Assembly: GCA_902789245.1 (NCBI GenBank)
Contig: CADAND010000008.1
Span: 54,054-118,053, forward strand
Direction of reading: 5' to 3'
DNA length: 64,000 nt
Source of the DNA: an uncultured Bacteroidia bacterium
GTDB lineage: Bacteria > Bacteroidota > Bacteroidia > Bacteroidales > UBA932
Shown here: positions 15,632-24,456 of the stretch, piece by piece
Layout: every line of letters starts with the position of its first letter
Position numbering within the stretch: position 1 is the first letter of the stretch
The notes under the pieces: generated by a model
Seen by the model: the letters and a program-made list of their open reading frames with translations, nothing else
What the model was told of the DNA's origin: nothing
Database searches by the model: none
Made by a program: the position numbers and the translations under genes

Positions 15632-17170
15632 ATGTTTTTGTACTACATCCTAGCAGCAGTTGCCGGAGCCGCCCTGGCCCTTGCAATTTATATACTCGTC
15701 AGCCGCTCCGCTTCCAAAGGACGCGCGGACGCCATCATCGAGAAGGCAAAGCTCGAGGCCGAAAGCATCAAGCAGCAGAAGATTCTGCAGGCCAAGGAGA
15801 AGTTCCTCCAGCTTAAGGGCGAGCACGAGAATTTCGTGAACAATAAGAACAATGAGCTTCGCGATCGCGAAAACAATATCAAATCCCGCGAGGGGCAGCT
15901 CAAGCAGCAGCAGGGCGAGCTGGACCGCCGCCAGCACGACCTGGACTCCCAGAAGGGCCAGGTGAACGCCCTCAAGACCAAGTTGGACGCCAAGCTGGAA
16001 GAGTGCGAGCGCGTGACCGCGCAGGTCAACAAGGAGCTGGAGAACATCGCCGGCATGTCCGCCGAGGACGCCCGCAAGATGCTTGTCGAGAACATGAAGG
16101 CCGAGGCGCGCAGCGAAGCGCAGGCCTTCATCAACGATACGATGGACGAAGCGCGCCTGAACGCCGCCAAGGAGGCGAAGCGCATCGTCATCAACACCAT
16201 CCAGCGCACCGCTACGGAAACGGCCATCGAGAACGCCGTGACGACCTTCCCGATCGAGAATGACGAGGTCAAGGGCCGCATCATCGGCCGTGAGGGACGC
16301 AACATCCGCGCCCTGGAGGCTGCCACCGGCGTGGAGATCGTGGTGGACGATACGCCCGACGCCATCCTGCTGTCCGCATTCGACCCGGTCCGCCGCGAGG
16401 TGGCGCGCCTGGCGCTGCACCAGCTGGTGATCGACGGCCGCATCCACCCGGCCCGCATCGAGGAGGTGGTGACGAAGGTGAGCAAGCAGCTCGAGGACGA
16501 GATCCTGGAGACGGGCAAGCGCACCTGCATCGATATGGGTATCCACGGCCTGAACCTGGAGCTGGTGAAGCTGATCGGCCGCATGAAATACCGTTCTTCC
16601 TACGGACAGAACCTCTTGCAGCACTCCCGTGAGGTGGCGAACATCTGCGCCATCATGGCCGCTGAGCTGAACCTGAATCCGAAGATCGCCCGCCGCGCCG
16701 GTCTGCTGCACGATATCGGTAAGGTGAGCGACCTGGATCCGGAGCTGCCGCACGCCCTGCTCGGTGCCAAGCTCGCAGAGCAGTACAAGGAGCGTCCCGA
16801 AATCTGCAACGCCGTGGGTGCGCACCACGAGGAGATGGAGATGACCTCCATTTACTCTCCGCTGGTGCTGGTGGCCGACGCCATTTCCGGCGCCCGTCCG
16901 GGTGCCCGCCGCGAGGTGATCGAGTCCTATATCAAGCGTCTCCGGGGCATGGAAGACCTGGCCGCGTCCTATCCGGGCGTGACGAAGTCCTACGCCATCC
17001 AGGCCGGCCGCGAGCTGCGCGTGATCGTGGGTGCGGAGGAGGTGTCCGACGACCAGGCCGCCCGCCTGTCCACCGACATCGCCCAGCGTATCCAGGATGA
17101 GATGACCTATCCCGGCCAGGTGAAGATCACCGTCATCCGCGAGACGCGCTCTGTCGCCATCGCGAAGTAA
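15632..17170 (+). CDS. rny: Ribonuclease Y
   Basis: 512 residues, standard length. An N-terminal membrane segment ([20 protein letters not shown]) is followed by a long coiled coil (about residues 30-200). Then come a KH RNA-binding domain ([25 protein letters not shown], about 210-260) and an HD domain with [15 protein letters not shown] and [10 protein letters not shown], which supply the metal ligands. The enzyme is a membrane-anchored endonuclease that starts mRNA decay. It follows the 6S-like RNA and a leader hairpin; dsbD follows after 25 nt. Confidence 0.96.
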   Translation: MFLYYILAAVAGAALALAIYILVSRSASKGRADAIIEKAKLEAESIKQQKILQAKEKFLQLKGEHENFVNNKNNELRDRENNIKSREGQLKQQQGELDRRQHDLDSQKGQVNALKTKLDAKLEECERVTAQVNKELENIAGMSAEDARKMLVENMKAEARSEAQAFINDTMDEARLNAAKEAKRIVINTIQRTATETAIENAVTTFPIENDEVKGRIIGREGRNIRALEAATGVEIVVDDTPDAILLSAFDPVRREVARLALHQLVIDGRIHPARIEEVVTKVSKQLEDEILETGKRTCIDMGIHGLNLELVKLIGRMKYRSSYGQNLLQHSREVANICAIMAAELNLNPKIARRAGLLHDIGKVSDLDPELPHALLGAKLAEQYKERPEICNAVGAHHEEMEMTSIYSPLVLVADAISGARPGARREVIESYIKRLRGMEDLAASYPGVTKSYAIQAGRELRVIVGAEEVSDDQAARLSTDIAQRIQDEMTYPGQVKITVIRETRSVAIAK

Positions 17171-17195
17171 TGATCCTGTAAACCGTTAGTATCCA

Positions 17196-19064
17196 ATGTT
17201 TTTTCGCCTGACCCTCTCGCTGGTGATGCTGCTGCAGCTGGCCCCGGAGATCCACTGGAAATCCGAGGTCCGGCAGACTCAGGACGGTGCCAACCAGATT
17301 GTCCTGACGGGCGACCTGGACAAGGAGATCGACCACGTGACCGGCACGGTCACGTATATGCCCTGCGCCGGCGATGCCTGCTATATGCCCGTCGACTGGG
17401 ATTTCGAAGCTTTCATCGATCTTGTTTCCGGGAACAGCGGCTCTGGGTCTGCGGATGTCCCGCTGCGCGGGACCCCTCCCACCGCTACGCGGCGGGCCCC
17501 TCCCTCTTACGAAGCCGAGGGTGGCTACGATCCGCAGACCCAGACCGCTGCTTCCCGGAAAGACATGGGGGCTACGGTTTCCCGGGCCGACAGTCCATCC
17601 GGGAATGATGCAGATCCGCAGCCTGGAGCGTCTGGCCTCTGGGCGCTGATCCTGGAGGCGATACTGTGGGGATTCGCCATGCTGCTGACGCCGTGCGTCT
17701 TCCCGATGGTCCCGATGACCGTCTCCTTCTTCATGAAGGGCAGCGAGAACCCCCGTCAGGGCCGACTGAAAGCCTTCTTCTACGGTCTCTTCATCGTCCT
17801 GCTCTATACGGTCCCGATCAGCGCCATCATCGGTGTGACCTGGCTCGTGGGCGGCAGCGGCGTCACGGCCGACATCTTCAACTGGCTCTCCACCCACTGG
17901 CTGCCGAACCTGATCTTCTTCCTGGTCTTCATGACCTTCGCCGCCAGCTTCTTCGGCGCGTTCGAAATCACGCTGCCGTCCAGCTGGACCAACGGCGCAG
18001 ACAAGAACAGCGACCGCAAGGGCCTGGGGGGCATCTTTTTCCTCGCGCTGACGCTTGTGCTCGTCAGCTTCAGCTGCACGGGGCCCATCGTCGGCACGGT
18101 CCTGATCAAGAGCACCCAGGGCGAATTCTGGACGCCGATGATCACGATGCTGGCCTTCAGCGTCGCCTTCGCGCTGCCCTTCACGGTGCTGGCGCTCTTC
18201 CCCTCGCTGCTCAAAAAGCTCCCCAAGGGCGGCGGCTGGCTCAATTCCGTCAAGGTGGTCCTGGGCTTTATCGAGATCGCCCTGGGCCTGAAGTTCCTCA
18301 GCACGGCCGACCAGACCTACCACTGGCATCTGCTCGACCGCGAGGTGTACCTCGCCATCTGGATCGCCGTCTTCACGCTGCTGGGGCTGTACCTCATCGG
18401 CAAAATCCGCTTCAAGAACGACACGCAGCTGGAGTACCTTAGCGTGCCGCGCCTGACGCTCTCCATCGCGGTTTTCGCCTTCGTGGTGTATCTGTTGCCC
18501 GGTATGTGGGGTGCGCCGCTCAAGGCCATCTCCGGCTACCTGCCTCCGATGGAGACGCAGGACTTCGTATTGCGGGAGGTTCCGGGTCAAGCCCGGAATG
18601 ACTATCATGGTGCCGTGCAGGAGGATGAAGCGGGGACGATTACGATCGCCCACGGGCTGCGGGCGTACGACAATCTGCCCGACGGGCTCGCCGCCGCGAA
18701 AGCCGCCGGCAAGCCGGTCTTCCTCGACTTCACGGGCTACGGCTGCGTGAACTGCCGGGAGATGGAGGCGCGCGTGTGGTCGGACCCGGAGGTGCTGCGC
18801 CGCCTGCGCGACGACTTCGTCATCGTGGCGCTGCACGTCGATGACAAAACGAAACTTCCTGAATCTGAGTGGGTTGTAAACGATAAGGGCAACACCCTCA
18901 AAGATGTCGGGCGGGTTAACTCCTACATTGCCTTGCACGACTTCGGCGTCAACGCCCAGCCCAACTATTTTCTCTTGGACGGCGACGGGAACCGCCTCGC
19001 CGGTCCCCGTCCCTACAATCTGGACATCCCCGGCTTCATCGCTTTCCTGGATTCTGCGCTGTAG
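17196..19064 (+). CDS. dsbD: DsbD-type thiol:disulfide interchange protein with repeat-derived insertions
   Basis: 622 residues. DsbD passes electrons from cytoplasmic thioredoxin across the inner membrane to periplasmic thiol proteins. The N-terminal domain (about residues 15-75, with VTYMPCAGDACYMP) looks shortened relative to usual DsbD alpha domains. The eight-helix membrane region (about 145-445) keeps its two cysteine motifs, LLTPCVFPM and SFSCTGPI. The C-terminal thioredoxin domain has GYGCVNC with Cys at about 517 and 520. The linker at residues 77-138 is low-complexity and encoded by palindromic DNA (17425-17561 and 17579-17605). A second insertion (residues about 461-470, VPGQARND) is encoded by the 28-nt palindrome at 18576-18603. 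Both keep frame and lie outside core domains. A repeat element follows the stop. Confidence 0.92.
   Translation: MFFRLTLSLVMLLQLAPEIHWKSEVRQTQDGANQIVLTGDLDKEIDHVTGTVTYMPCAGDACYMPVDWDFEAFIDLVSGNSGSGSADVPLRGTPPTATRRAPPSYEAEGGYDPQTQTAASRKDMGATVSRADSPSGNDADPQPGASGLWALILEAILWGFAMLLTPCVFPMVPMTVSFFMKGSENPRQGRLKAFFYGLFIVLLYTVPISAIIGVTWLVGGSGVTADIFNWLSTHWLPNLIFFLVFMTFAASFFGAFEITLPSSWTNGADKNSDRKGLGGIFFLALTLVLVSFSCTGPIVGTVLIKSTQGEFWTPMITMLAFSVAFALPFTVLALFPSLLKKLPKGGGWLNSVKVVLGFIEIALGLKFLSTADQTYHWHLLDREVYLAIWIAVFTLLGLYLIGKIRFKNDTQLEYLSVPRLTLSIAVFAFVVYLLPGMWGAPLKAISGYLPPMETQDFVLREVPGQARNDYHGAVQEDEAGTITIAHGLRAYDNLPDGLAAAKAAGKPVFLDFTGYGCVNCREMEARVWSDPEVLRRLRDDFVIVALHVDDKTKLPESEWVVNDKGNTLKDVGRVNSYIALHDFGVNAQPNYFLLDGDGNRLAGPRPYNLDIPGFIAFLDSAL
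17425..17561 (+). repeat. In-frame palindromic element inside dsbD (covarying-hairpin family, copy 1)
   Basis: Arms of 32 nt at 17425-17456 and 17530-17561 are nearly perfect inverted repeats (TTTCCGGGAA at one end, TTCCCGGAAA at the other). Between them are GTCCCGC/GCGGGAC (17457-17473), a CCGC-TAC-GCGG hairpin (17482-17492) and a core whose minus strand aligns with 19094-19151. It translates as a Ser/Gly/Pro/Arg-rich linker without a stop. Confidence 0.8.
17579..17605 (+). repeat. Second palindrome inside the dsbD linker
   Basis: TTCCCGG (17579-17585) pairs with CCGGGAA (17599-17605). It is followed by TGATG, resembling the end of the 28-nt palindrome at 18576. Confidence 0.55.
18576..18603 (+). 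repeat. 28-nt palindromic repeat inside dsbD, identical to 34330-34357
   Basis: The palindrome TTCCGGG-TCAAG-CCCGGAA (18580-18598) with flanks GAGG and TGACT is base-for-base identical over 28 nt to 34330-34357, which lies in an unrelated gene on the other coding strand. Confidence 0.9.
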
Positions 19065-19065
19065 G

Positions 19066-19193
19066 CGCTGACAGGCAGTACCCCCGGCAAAACCGTGGCC
19101 GCCCGTGGCCTCGTGAACGGGAGGGGCCCGCTTCCGAAGGAAGTGGGAGGGATGAGCGAAGCGAAGTTTTGCGGGGGTAGCTGCCTGCCAGCG
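19066..19193 (+). repeat. Long hairpin element between dsbD and punA (covarying-hairpin family, copy 2)
   Basis: Arms of 28 nt at 19066-19093 and 19166-19193 (CGCTGACAGGCAG... against ...CTGCCTGCCAGCG) pair with only a few mismatches or bulges. The interior (19094-19151) aligns with the minus strand of the dsbD insertion: GGGAGGGGCCCG and TGGGAGGG are shared around a small hairpin that is CTTCC-GAA-GGAAG here. It fills the whole gap between two convergent stop codons and could serve as a two-way terminator. Confidence 0.8.
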
Positions 19194-19195
19194 AC

Positions 19196-20023
19196 CTACA
19201 GGGCTGAGATCATCTTGGAGAAGAGGCCGGACATCCTCGTCGCGGCGGCGTCAGCCTGCTTGACGACGTCCTCGCCGTCGTTGAAATTCTTCGGCTGGTT
19301 GTCGAAATTGGCGCAGTTCGTCACCACCGACATGCCGAAGACGCGCATCCCGCAGTGGCGGGCGACGATCACCTCCGGAATGGTCGACATGCCGAGCAGG
19401 TCGGCACCGATGGTGCGGTAGAAACGCACCTCGGCCGGCGTCTCGTAGGTCGGTCCCGTGCTGCCGAAATACACACCCGTGCGGGGCTCAAAGCCCATCT
19501 CCGCGGCACATTGCCGGGCGAGGGCCTGCAGCTCCAGGTCGTACGCGCAGGTCATGTCCGGGAAGCGCGGGCCCATCTCGTCGAGATTCGGGCCGATCAG
19601 CGGGTTCGGGAACATGCTGATGTGGTCGCGGATGATGACCAGGTCCCCCACGCGGAAGTCCGGATTCGCCGCGCCTGCGGCGTTGGACACGAAGAGGAAC
19701 TTCACGCCGAGCACGGCCATCGTGCGCACGCCGATGGTCACGAGATCCATCGGATAGCCCTCGTAATAGTGGAAGCGGCCCTGCATGGCCATGACGGTCT
19801 TTCCGCCCAGGCGGCCGATGATGAAATTGCCCTTGTGGCCCACCGCGGTCGACACCGGGAAGCCCGGGATGTCGCGGTAGGGGATGACGACCGGCTGCTC
19901 GATGTTGTCGGCCAGGCGGCCCAGGCCGCTGCCGAGCACGATGCCCACCAGGGGCGCGTAGCCGCCGGTCTGCTGGCGGATATAGTCTGCTGCTACTTGG
20001 TAGGTGCGAATTCTGCTATCCAT
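19196..20023 (-). CDS. punA: Purine nucleoside phosphorylase (inosine/guanosine type)
   Basis: 275 residues, the size of trimeric PNPs. Family signatures are GIVLGSGLGRLAD (phosphate site), MQGRFHYYEGYP, FVSNAAGAANPDF, GVYFGSTGPTYETPAEVR and GMSTIPEVIVARHCGM, ending TNCANF. It phosphorolyses purine nucleosides to base and ribose 1-phosphate in the cytoplasm. It follows the amidohydrolase gene by 21 nt on the same strand, which fits purine salvage. The downstream space is filled by the hairpin element at 19066-19193. Confidence 0.95.
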   Translation of the reverse strand: MDSRIRTYQVAADYIRQQTGGYAPLVGIVLGSGLGRLADNIEQPVVIPYRDIPGFPVSTAVGHKGNFIIGRLGGKTVMAMQGRFHYYEGYPMDLVTIGVRTMAVLGVKFLFVSNAAGAANPDFRVGDLVIIRDHISMFPNPLIGPNLDEMGPRFPDMTCAYDLELQALARQCAAEMGFEPRTGVYFGSTGPTYETPAEVRFYRTIGADLLGMSTIPEVIVARHCGMRVFGMSVVTNCANFDNQPKNFNDGEDVVKQADAAATRMSGLFSKMISAL

Positions 20024-20044
20024 AGTATTGTCTGTTTCAGTGTT

Positions 20045-21319
20045 TTACGAAATCTTGGCGAGGACCTTGCGGGCCTCTGCGATGATCTCCCGCTCGCCGG
20101 GAATCTCGCGGTGGCGCATCAGGAACTTGCCGTCGCAGATGACGGAGTCGATGCAGTCGGAGTGGGCCGAATAGACCAGATTCGCGAGGAACGGGCCAGG
20201 GGAGAGGAAGAAGGTGTTGTCGGTGTCCACGAGCGCAAGGTCGGCCACCGCGCCCTCCTCGATGCGTCCGGCGTCGATGCGGAGCGCCCGCGCGCCGTTG
20301 CGCGTGGCCATGTCGAGCAGCTCGGGCAGCGGAAGGGCCGAAGGGTCCTCGCGCCAGGACTTCTGGAAGAGGGCGGCGGTCTTCATGGCCTCGAGCAGGT
20401 CGAGGTTGTTGGACGAAGCGCAGCCGTCCGTGCCCAGGCAGAGGTTGATCCCGGCGTCGCGCATCTCGTTGTAGAGGAAGCGGTAGCCGGAAGCGAGCTT
20501 GGTGTTCGAGTTGATGTTGTGGATGCAATGCACGCCGTGCGCGGCGAGCAGCTCGATGTCGTGCGGCGTGAGCCAGAGCGTGTGGGCGGCCAGCAGGCGG
20601 GGCGAGAGGACGCCCAGGCGGTCGAGGTACTCGACGGGCGTGAGCCCGCCGTGCGCCGCCTTGCAGTTCTCGACCTCCCCGAGCGTCTCGCAAAGGTGGA
20701 TGTGCAGGGGAATGTCGTACTTCCGCGCCAGCTCGCTGGTCCAGACGATCATCTCCTCGCTGACGGAGTAGATGGCGTGGAAGGCGAGCGTGCAGATGTG
20801 GCCGGGGTCGCCGGCGTGCAGGAAGGCCTCGCTCTTGGCGATGCACTGCTCCTTCTGGCGCTCCGACTCGCCGCGGTTGCCCTTGTCCATGACGTCGTAG
20901 CCCGTGGCGATGCGCATGCCCATCTCGCGGGCGGCCTGGACGGAGGAGTCGAAGAACCAGTACTGGTCGTTGAAGGTGGTGGTGCCGGTGCGGATCATCT
21001 CCAGGCAGGAGACCTTCGTCGCCCAGTACACGAAATCGTGGTCCAGATGCTCCTCGACCTGCCAGATCTTGTCCAGCCAGGCGGGGAAGAGCATGTCCTC
21101 GCCGATGCCGCGCATCAGCGACATCGGGGAATGCGTGTGCATGTTGATCAGGCCCGGGATGGCCACCATCCCCGAACAGTCCATGCTGTCCAGGTCGCCG
21201 GCAAGCTCCCAGTCGGCACACGAGCCGACGGGCCCGATCCGCCGGATCCGGCCCTGCCCGATCAGGATGTCCTTGCGTTCATCCCCGAGGGTGACATCCC
21301 TGAGGAGAATGGAGGTCAT
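20045..21319 (-). CDS. Amidohydrolase of the SAH/MTA (adenosine-type) deaminase family
   Basis: 424 residues. Metal-ligand and active-site motifs in order are PGLINMHTHSPMSLMRG, HIHLCETLGEVE, AAHTLWLTP and CLGTDGCASSNNLDLLEAM, as in the 5-methylthioadenosine/S-adenosylhomocysteine deaminase branch of the amidohydrolase superfamily. The reaction would convert the adenine moiety to hypoxanthine. The neighbouring punA could then cleave the product, so a salvage route is plausible. Its start codon overlaps the DUF3276 stop by one base (TGATG), indicating translational coupling. Related deaminases (guanine, atrazine-type) cannot be excluded by motif alone. Confidence 0.85.
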   Translation of the reverse strand: MTSILLRDVTLGDERKDILIGQGRIRRIGPVGSCADWELAGDLDSMDCSGMVAIPGLINMHTHSPMSLMRGIGEDMLFPAWLDKIWQVEEHLDHDFVYWATKVSCLEMIRTGTTTFNDQYWFFDSSVQAAREMGMRIATGYDVMDKGNRGESERQKEQCIAKSEAFLHAGDPGHICTLAFHAIYSVSEEMIVWTSELARKYDIPLHIHLCETLGEVENCKAAHGGLTPVEYLDRLGVLSPRLLAAHTLWLTPHDIELLAAHGVHCIHNINSNTKLASGYRFLYNEMRDAGINLCLGTDGCASSNNLDLLEAMKTAALFQKSWREDPSALPLPELLDMATRNGARALRIDAGRIEEGAVADLALVDTDNTFFLSPGPFLANLVYSAHSDCIDSVICDGKFLMRHREIPGEREIIAEARKVLAKIS

Positions 21320-21660
21320 CAGAGATTCTCGAAATCCGCCTCGCCGAAGCCCTCGGAGGTCCGCTGGGGGATCTCACCGTGGAAGCAGGTGTCGCGGATG
21401 TAGGCGACCACCTCTTCCAGCCCTTCGGCAAATTTCTCGAAGTCTTCTTTATAAAGGAAGATTTTATGCTTGTCGTAATTAAAGCTGCCGTCCGGATTGG
21501 TCCGGCGCTTGCTCTCCGTAATCGTCAGGTAGAAATCCTTGCGGCCTTTGGTGGCCTTGACATCGAAGAAATAGGTCCGCTTTCCGGCCCGAACGGGCTT
21601 GGAGTACACATCTTCTGCATCCCGGCTTTCGTAGCGCGAATCGTAATCGTCTCTGTACAT
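21319..21660 (-). CDS. DUF3276 / PUR-alpha-like nucleic-acid-binding protein
   Basis: 113 residues. The core reads KPVRAGKRTYFFDVKATKGRKDFYLTITESKRR, then KHKIFLYKEDFEKFAEGLEEVVAYI, the PUR-type whirly beta-beta-beta-beta-alpha pattern of the Bacteroidota DUF3276 family. Related PUR proteins bind single-stranded DNA or RNA; the cellular role is unknown. It is first in a three-gene minus operon and divergent from nusB. Confidence 0.88.
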   Translation of the reverse strand: MYRDDYDSRYESRDAEDVYSKPVRAGKRTYFFDVKATKGRKDFYLTITESKRRTNPDGSFNYDKHKIFLYKEDFEKFAEGLEEVVAYIRDTCFHGEIPQRTSEGFGEADFENL

Positions 21661-21686
21661 AGCGTTTTTTGGTTGATATCTTCTTA

Positions 21687-21694
21687 CAAAAATA
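21687..21694 (-). promoter_or_regulatory. -7 box TATTTTTG for the DUF3276-amidohydrolase-punA operon
   Basis: Plus-strand CAAAAATA gives TATTTTTG on the minus strand. The predicted start near 21681 is about 20 nt before ATG 21660. Confidence 0.5.
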
Positions 21695-21716
21695 GGATTT
21701 TTTATCGATTACTTGT

Positions 21717-21724
21717 TATCTTTG
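21717..21724 (+). promoter_or_regulatory. -7 box TATCTTTG for the nusB operon
   Basis: An exact TAnnTTTG match 21 nt upstream of ATG 21746, divergent from the minus-strand box at 21687. Confidence 0.6.
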
Positions 21725-21745
21725 CAGGTAAATTTGTTTGAAAGT

Positions 21746-22666
21746 ATGCTCAACCGAAGAATTCTCCGTATCAAGGCCTTCAAGACCATTTACTGCTACG
21801 CGGAAAACCACGGTATGACTCTCAAGGAAGCGGAGTCCCTGCTGGACCTCTCGTGTGAGTCCACGCGGGACCTGTATCTTTTCCTGCTGGCCCTCGCTGG
21901 CCCGCTCACGGAGGAGGCCCGGAGCCGCATCGAAGCGGCCCGTGCCAAGTTCAATCCCACGGAGGAAGAGTTGCATCCCAATCTCAAGTTCGTCAATAAC
22001 AAGATCGCACCCCTGCTGGCGCAGGACCCCGATTTCAGCAAGCTCGTGTCCCGGAAGAAATTCGCCTGGGACCAGTACGACGTGCTGCTTCGGCGCCTCT
22101 ATGAGCGCATCCGCGGCCGCAAGTATTTCCAGGAGTACCTGGCGAGCGGGGAGGACTCCCTGGAGGAGGACGCGCGCCTGTGGTGCAAGATCTACGAACG
22201 CGAACTGGAGGACAGCGAAGACCTGTCCGGGATCCTGGAAGACCTCTCCATCCACTGGAACGACGATCTGGGCTACGCCCTGGGCTGGTGCATCCGCACG
22301 ATGCGCGAGCTGGGACAGGGCGAGGTGTGGCGCCTGCCGCCCCTCTACCAGAGCGACCTCCCCGGCGGGGAAGCCCTCGAGAGCGACAAGAAGTTCGTGG
22401 TGAACCTGTTGCGTACGGCGTACGCCCATTATGATGATTTTTGTGCGCAGGTCGCGGCGCTCACGCCCGGCTGGACGCGCGACCGCCTCTGCACGACCGA
22501 CCTGTGCCTGATCGCCTGCGGCATGGCCGAAGCGAAGATGTCCCCGGCGGTCTCGCCGCGCATCATCATCAACGAGTATGTCGAAATCTCGAAGTATTAC
22601 AGCACGCCCGAGAGCAGCGCTTTCGTGAACGGCCTGCTGGACAAATTGATTAACCAACACGAATAG
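21746..22666 (+). CDS. nusB: NusB-family transcription antitermination protein
   Basis: 306 residues from ATG 21746 (MLNRRILRIKAFKTIYCYAE). The NusB fold is in the C-terminal ~130 residues (FVVNLLRTAYAHYDDFCAQV, RLCTTDLCLIACGMAEAK, IIINEYVEISKYYSTPESSAFVNGLLDKL). The long N-terminal extension is normal for Bacteroidota NusB. NusB with NusE binds boxA RNA in rRNA antitermination. It opens an operon with yajC, ybbR, coaE, DUF5606 and rimO, all spaced by a few bases or overlapping. Confidence 0.92.
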   Translation: MLNRRILRIKAFKTIYCYAENHGMTLKEAESLLDLSCESTRDLYLFLLALAGPLTEEARSRIEAARAKFNPTEEELHPNLKFVNNKIAPLLAQDPDFSKLVSRKKFAWDQYDVLLRRLYERIRGRKYFQEYLASGEDSLEEDARLWCKIYERELEDSEDLSGILEDLSIHWNDDLGYALGWCIRTMRELGQGEVWRLPPLYQSDLPGGEALESDKKFVVNLLRTAYAHYDDFCAQVAALTPGWTRDRLCTTDLCLIACGMAEAKMSPAVSPRIIINEYVEISKYYSTPESSAFVNGLLDKLINQHE

Positions 22667-22669
22667 AAT

Positions 22670-22999
22670 ATGAATATGATGCTTTTACAGGCAGCCCCCG
22701 CTGCCCAAGGTGGCAGCAGCTGGAGCTTCCTCCTGATGCTCGCCCTGATGTTCCTGGTGATGTGGCTCTTCATGATCCGCCCGCAGCGTCAGCAGCAGAA
22801 GAAACTCGAGGAGATGCGCAACGCGCTCAAGAAGGGTGACAAGGTCATCACCGCCGGCGGTATCTATGGTACCATCGCCGACGTGGACGAGCGCACCGTG
22901 CTCGTGAAGGTGGACGGCGAAGTGAAGATCCGCGTGGACAAGAGCTCCATCAACAAGGACACCACCGCCGAAGCCGCCGCTCCGTCCGAGAAGAAGTAA
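22670..22999 (+). CDS. yajC: Preprotein translocase accessory subunit YajC
   Basis: 109 residues. One membrane helix (WSFLLMLALMFLVMWLFMI) is followed by the conserved RPQRQQQKKLEEMRNALKKGD and VITAGGIYGTIADVDE of YajC. It is a small inner-membrane partner of SecDF/SecYEG. It starts 3 nt after nusB and ends 3 nt before the YbbR gene. Confidence 0.95.
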   Translation: MNMMLLQAAPAAQGGSSWSFLLMLALMFLVMWLFMIRPQRQQQKKLEEMRNALKKGDKVITAGGIYGTIADVDERTVLVKVDGEVKIRVDKSSINKDTTAEAAAPSEKK

Positions 23000-23002
23000 G
23001 AC

Positions 23003-23932
23003 GTGAAAGTCTGGGTACAGTTCCTGCTCTGCGTGCTGTTCTCGGCCAGTATCTGGCTCGTTCTCAATCTGTCACAGAATTATGTGGCGGTCGTGAGCGT
23101 CCCGATGACGGCCCGGAGCAACATCGAGGGCCGCGCCGCCCTGTCGCAGTCGGAGGCCACCGTGACCGCCCAGGTCGCGGCGTCCGGCTATCGGCATGTG
23201 GTCCTGGCCCGGCGGCATAAGCGCACCGGACAGGTGGACTTTGCCGCGGCGGACTTCCGCTATCTGGGCGGGGACCGGTACGCGATTCCCAATACCTCCC
23301 TGTACCGCTACGCCGCCCAGATTTTCGGGGAAGGCGTGACGGTGGAGAGCTTTATCTCCGAGGATCCTGTATTCTCCTTCCCGGAGGAGACCTACAAGAA
23401 AGTGCCCGTCCGGGCTGTCCTGGACGTCGACTTCGCGCCGCAGTACATGGCGCTGAAGCCGCTGCAACTGCAGCCGGACTCCGTGCTGGTGTATGGCGAA
23501 CCGTCGCGGTTGGAGAACGTGTCCGTCGTGTCGACGAAGCCGCTCGAGCTGGACGACCTGCGCAGCAGCGTGCACGGCAAGCTGCGGCTGGAGACGCCCT
23601 CCGGCGTGCGCCTCTCGCACGAGGAGTGTGTGTACTCGCTGGAGGTCTCGCGCTTCGTGGAGCTGCGCTCCGAGGTGCGCATCGAGACGCGCAATGTCCC
23701 GTCCTGGGTGAACCTGGCGGTGCTGCCGTCCACGGCCACGGTCGTGTTCCGCTGCGTCTTCCCGACCGCCACGGACCCGGCTTCGCGCGCGAAGTTCTAC
23801 ATTGACTACAACGACTTCGCCGGTTCGCTGAGCGGCCGTTGCGTGGCGCACTGCGAGGAGCTCCCGGCCAACGTGATCGATTATGTAATCACGCCGGAAG
23901 TGTTTGACTGTCTGGTGAAAACGTCGGAGTAG
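23003..23932 (+). CDS. YbbR-like membrane-anchored protein
   Basis: 309 residues, starting with GTG at 23003. An N-terminal membrane anchor (VQFLLCVLFSASIWLVLNLS) is followed by repeated beta-rich YbbR-type domains (for example LQPDSVLVYGEPSRLENVSVVSTKPLELDDL). In Firmicutes the YbbR protein CdaR regulates diadenylate cyclase; in Bacteroidota the gene usually lies between yajC and coaE as here, and the role is unproven. The nearest downstream gene, coaE, starts 2 nt later. Confidence 0.8.
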   Translation: MKVWVQFLLCVLFSASIWLVLNLSQNYVAVVSVPMTARSNIEGRAALSQSEATVTAQVAASGYRHVVLARRHKRTGQVDFAAADFRYLGGDRYAIPNTSLYRYAAQIFGEGVTVESFISEDPVFSFPEETYKKVPVRAVLDVDFAPQYMALKPLQLQPDSVLVYGEPSRLENVSVVSTKPLELDDLRSSVHGKLRLETPSGVRLSHEECVYSLEVSRFVELRSEVRIETRNVPSWVNLAVLPSTATVVFRCVFPTATDPASRAKFYIDYNDFAGSLSGRCVAHCEELPANVIDYVITPEVFDCLVKTSE

Positions 23933-23934
23933 CG

Positions 23935-24456
23935 ATGCGTACGGTACTGGTCACGGGCCCCATCGGGAGCGGCAAGAGCGTGGTCTGCAACTACCTCGCG
24001 TCGATGGACTTTCCGGTCTATGAGTGCGATGCGCGCACCAAGATGCTCTACTCGCTCGTTCCGGGCCTGAAGTGCAGCATCGAGGAACGGCTGGCTCTGC
24101 CCTGGTCGGAGATCGGCCGCGTCTTTGCCGAGCCGGACAAGCTTCGGACCCTGGAGGAGATGGTGTACCCGCACGTGCTGGAGGACCTGAAGGCTTGGAA
24201 GGCCGCCCAGCACTCGCCGCTGCTCTTCGTCGAGTCCGCCATTGCGCTGGACAAGCCGCAGTTCGACGGTCTGTACGACAAGGTCCTGCTCGTCACGGCG
24301 CCCTACGAACTTCGCGTGCAGCGCAACCCCAAGGCTGCGGAGCGCGACGCCCTGCAGACCTTCGACCCCGCGCGGGCCGACCTGATCCTGGAGAATCAGG
24401 GAACAAAAGAAGAATTGAACATTAAAATACGACAACTGATATGCAAACTGATTTAG
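23935..24456 (+). CDS. coaE: Dephospho-CoA kinase
   Basis: 173 residues, slightly short for CoaE (usually about 190-205). The P-loop VTGPIGSGKSVVC is at the start, FPVYECDA follows, FVESAIALDK is the LID/CoA region, and LILENQGTKEELNIKIRQL matches the family C-terminus (normally with N-x-G). It phosphorylates the 3'-hydroxyl of dephospho-CoA in the last step of CoA synthesis. It overlaps the following DUF5606 gene by 16 nt. Confidence 0.9.
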   Translation: MRTVLVTGPIGSGKSVVCNYLASMDFPVYECDARTKMLYSLVPGLKCSIEERLALPWSEIGRVFAEPDKLRTLEEMVYPHVLEDLKAWKAAQHSPLLFVESAIALDKPQFDGLYDKVLLVTAPYELRVQRNPKAAERDALQTFDPARADLILENQGTKEELNIKIRQLICKLI

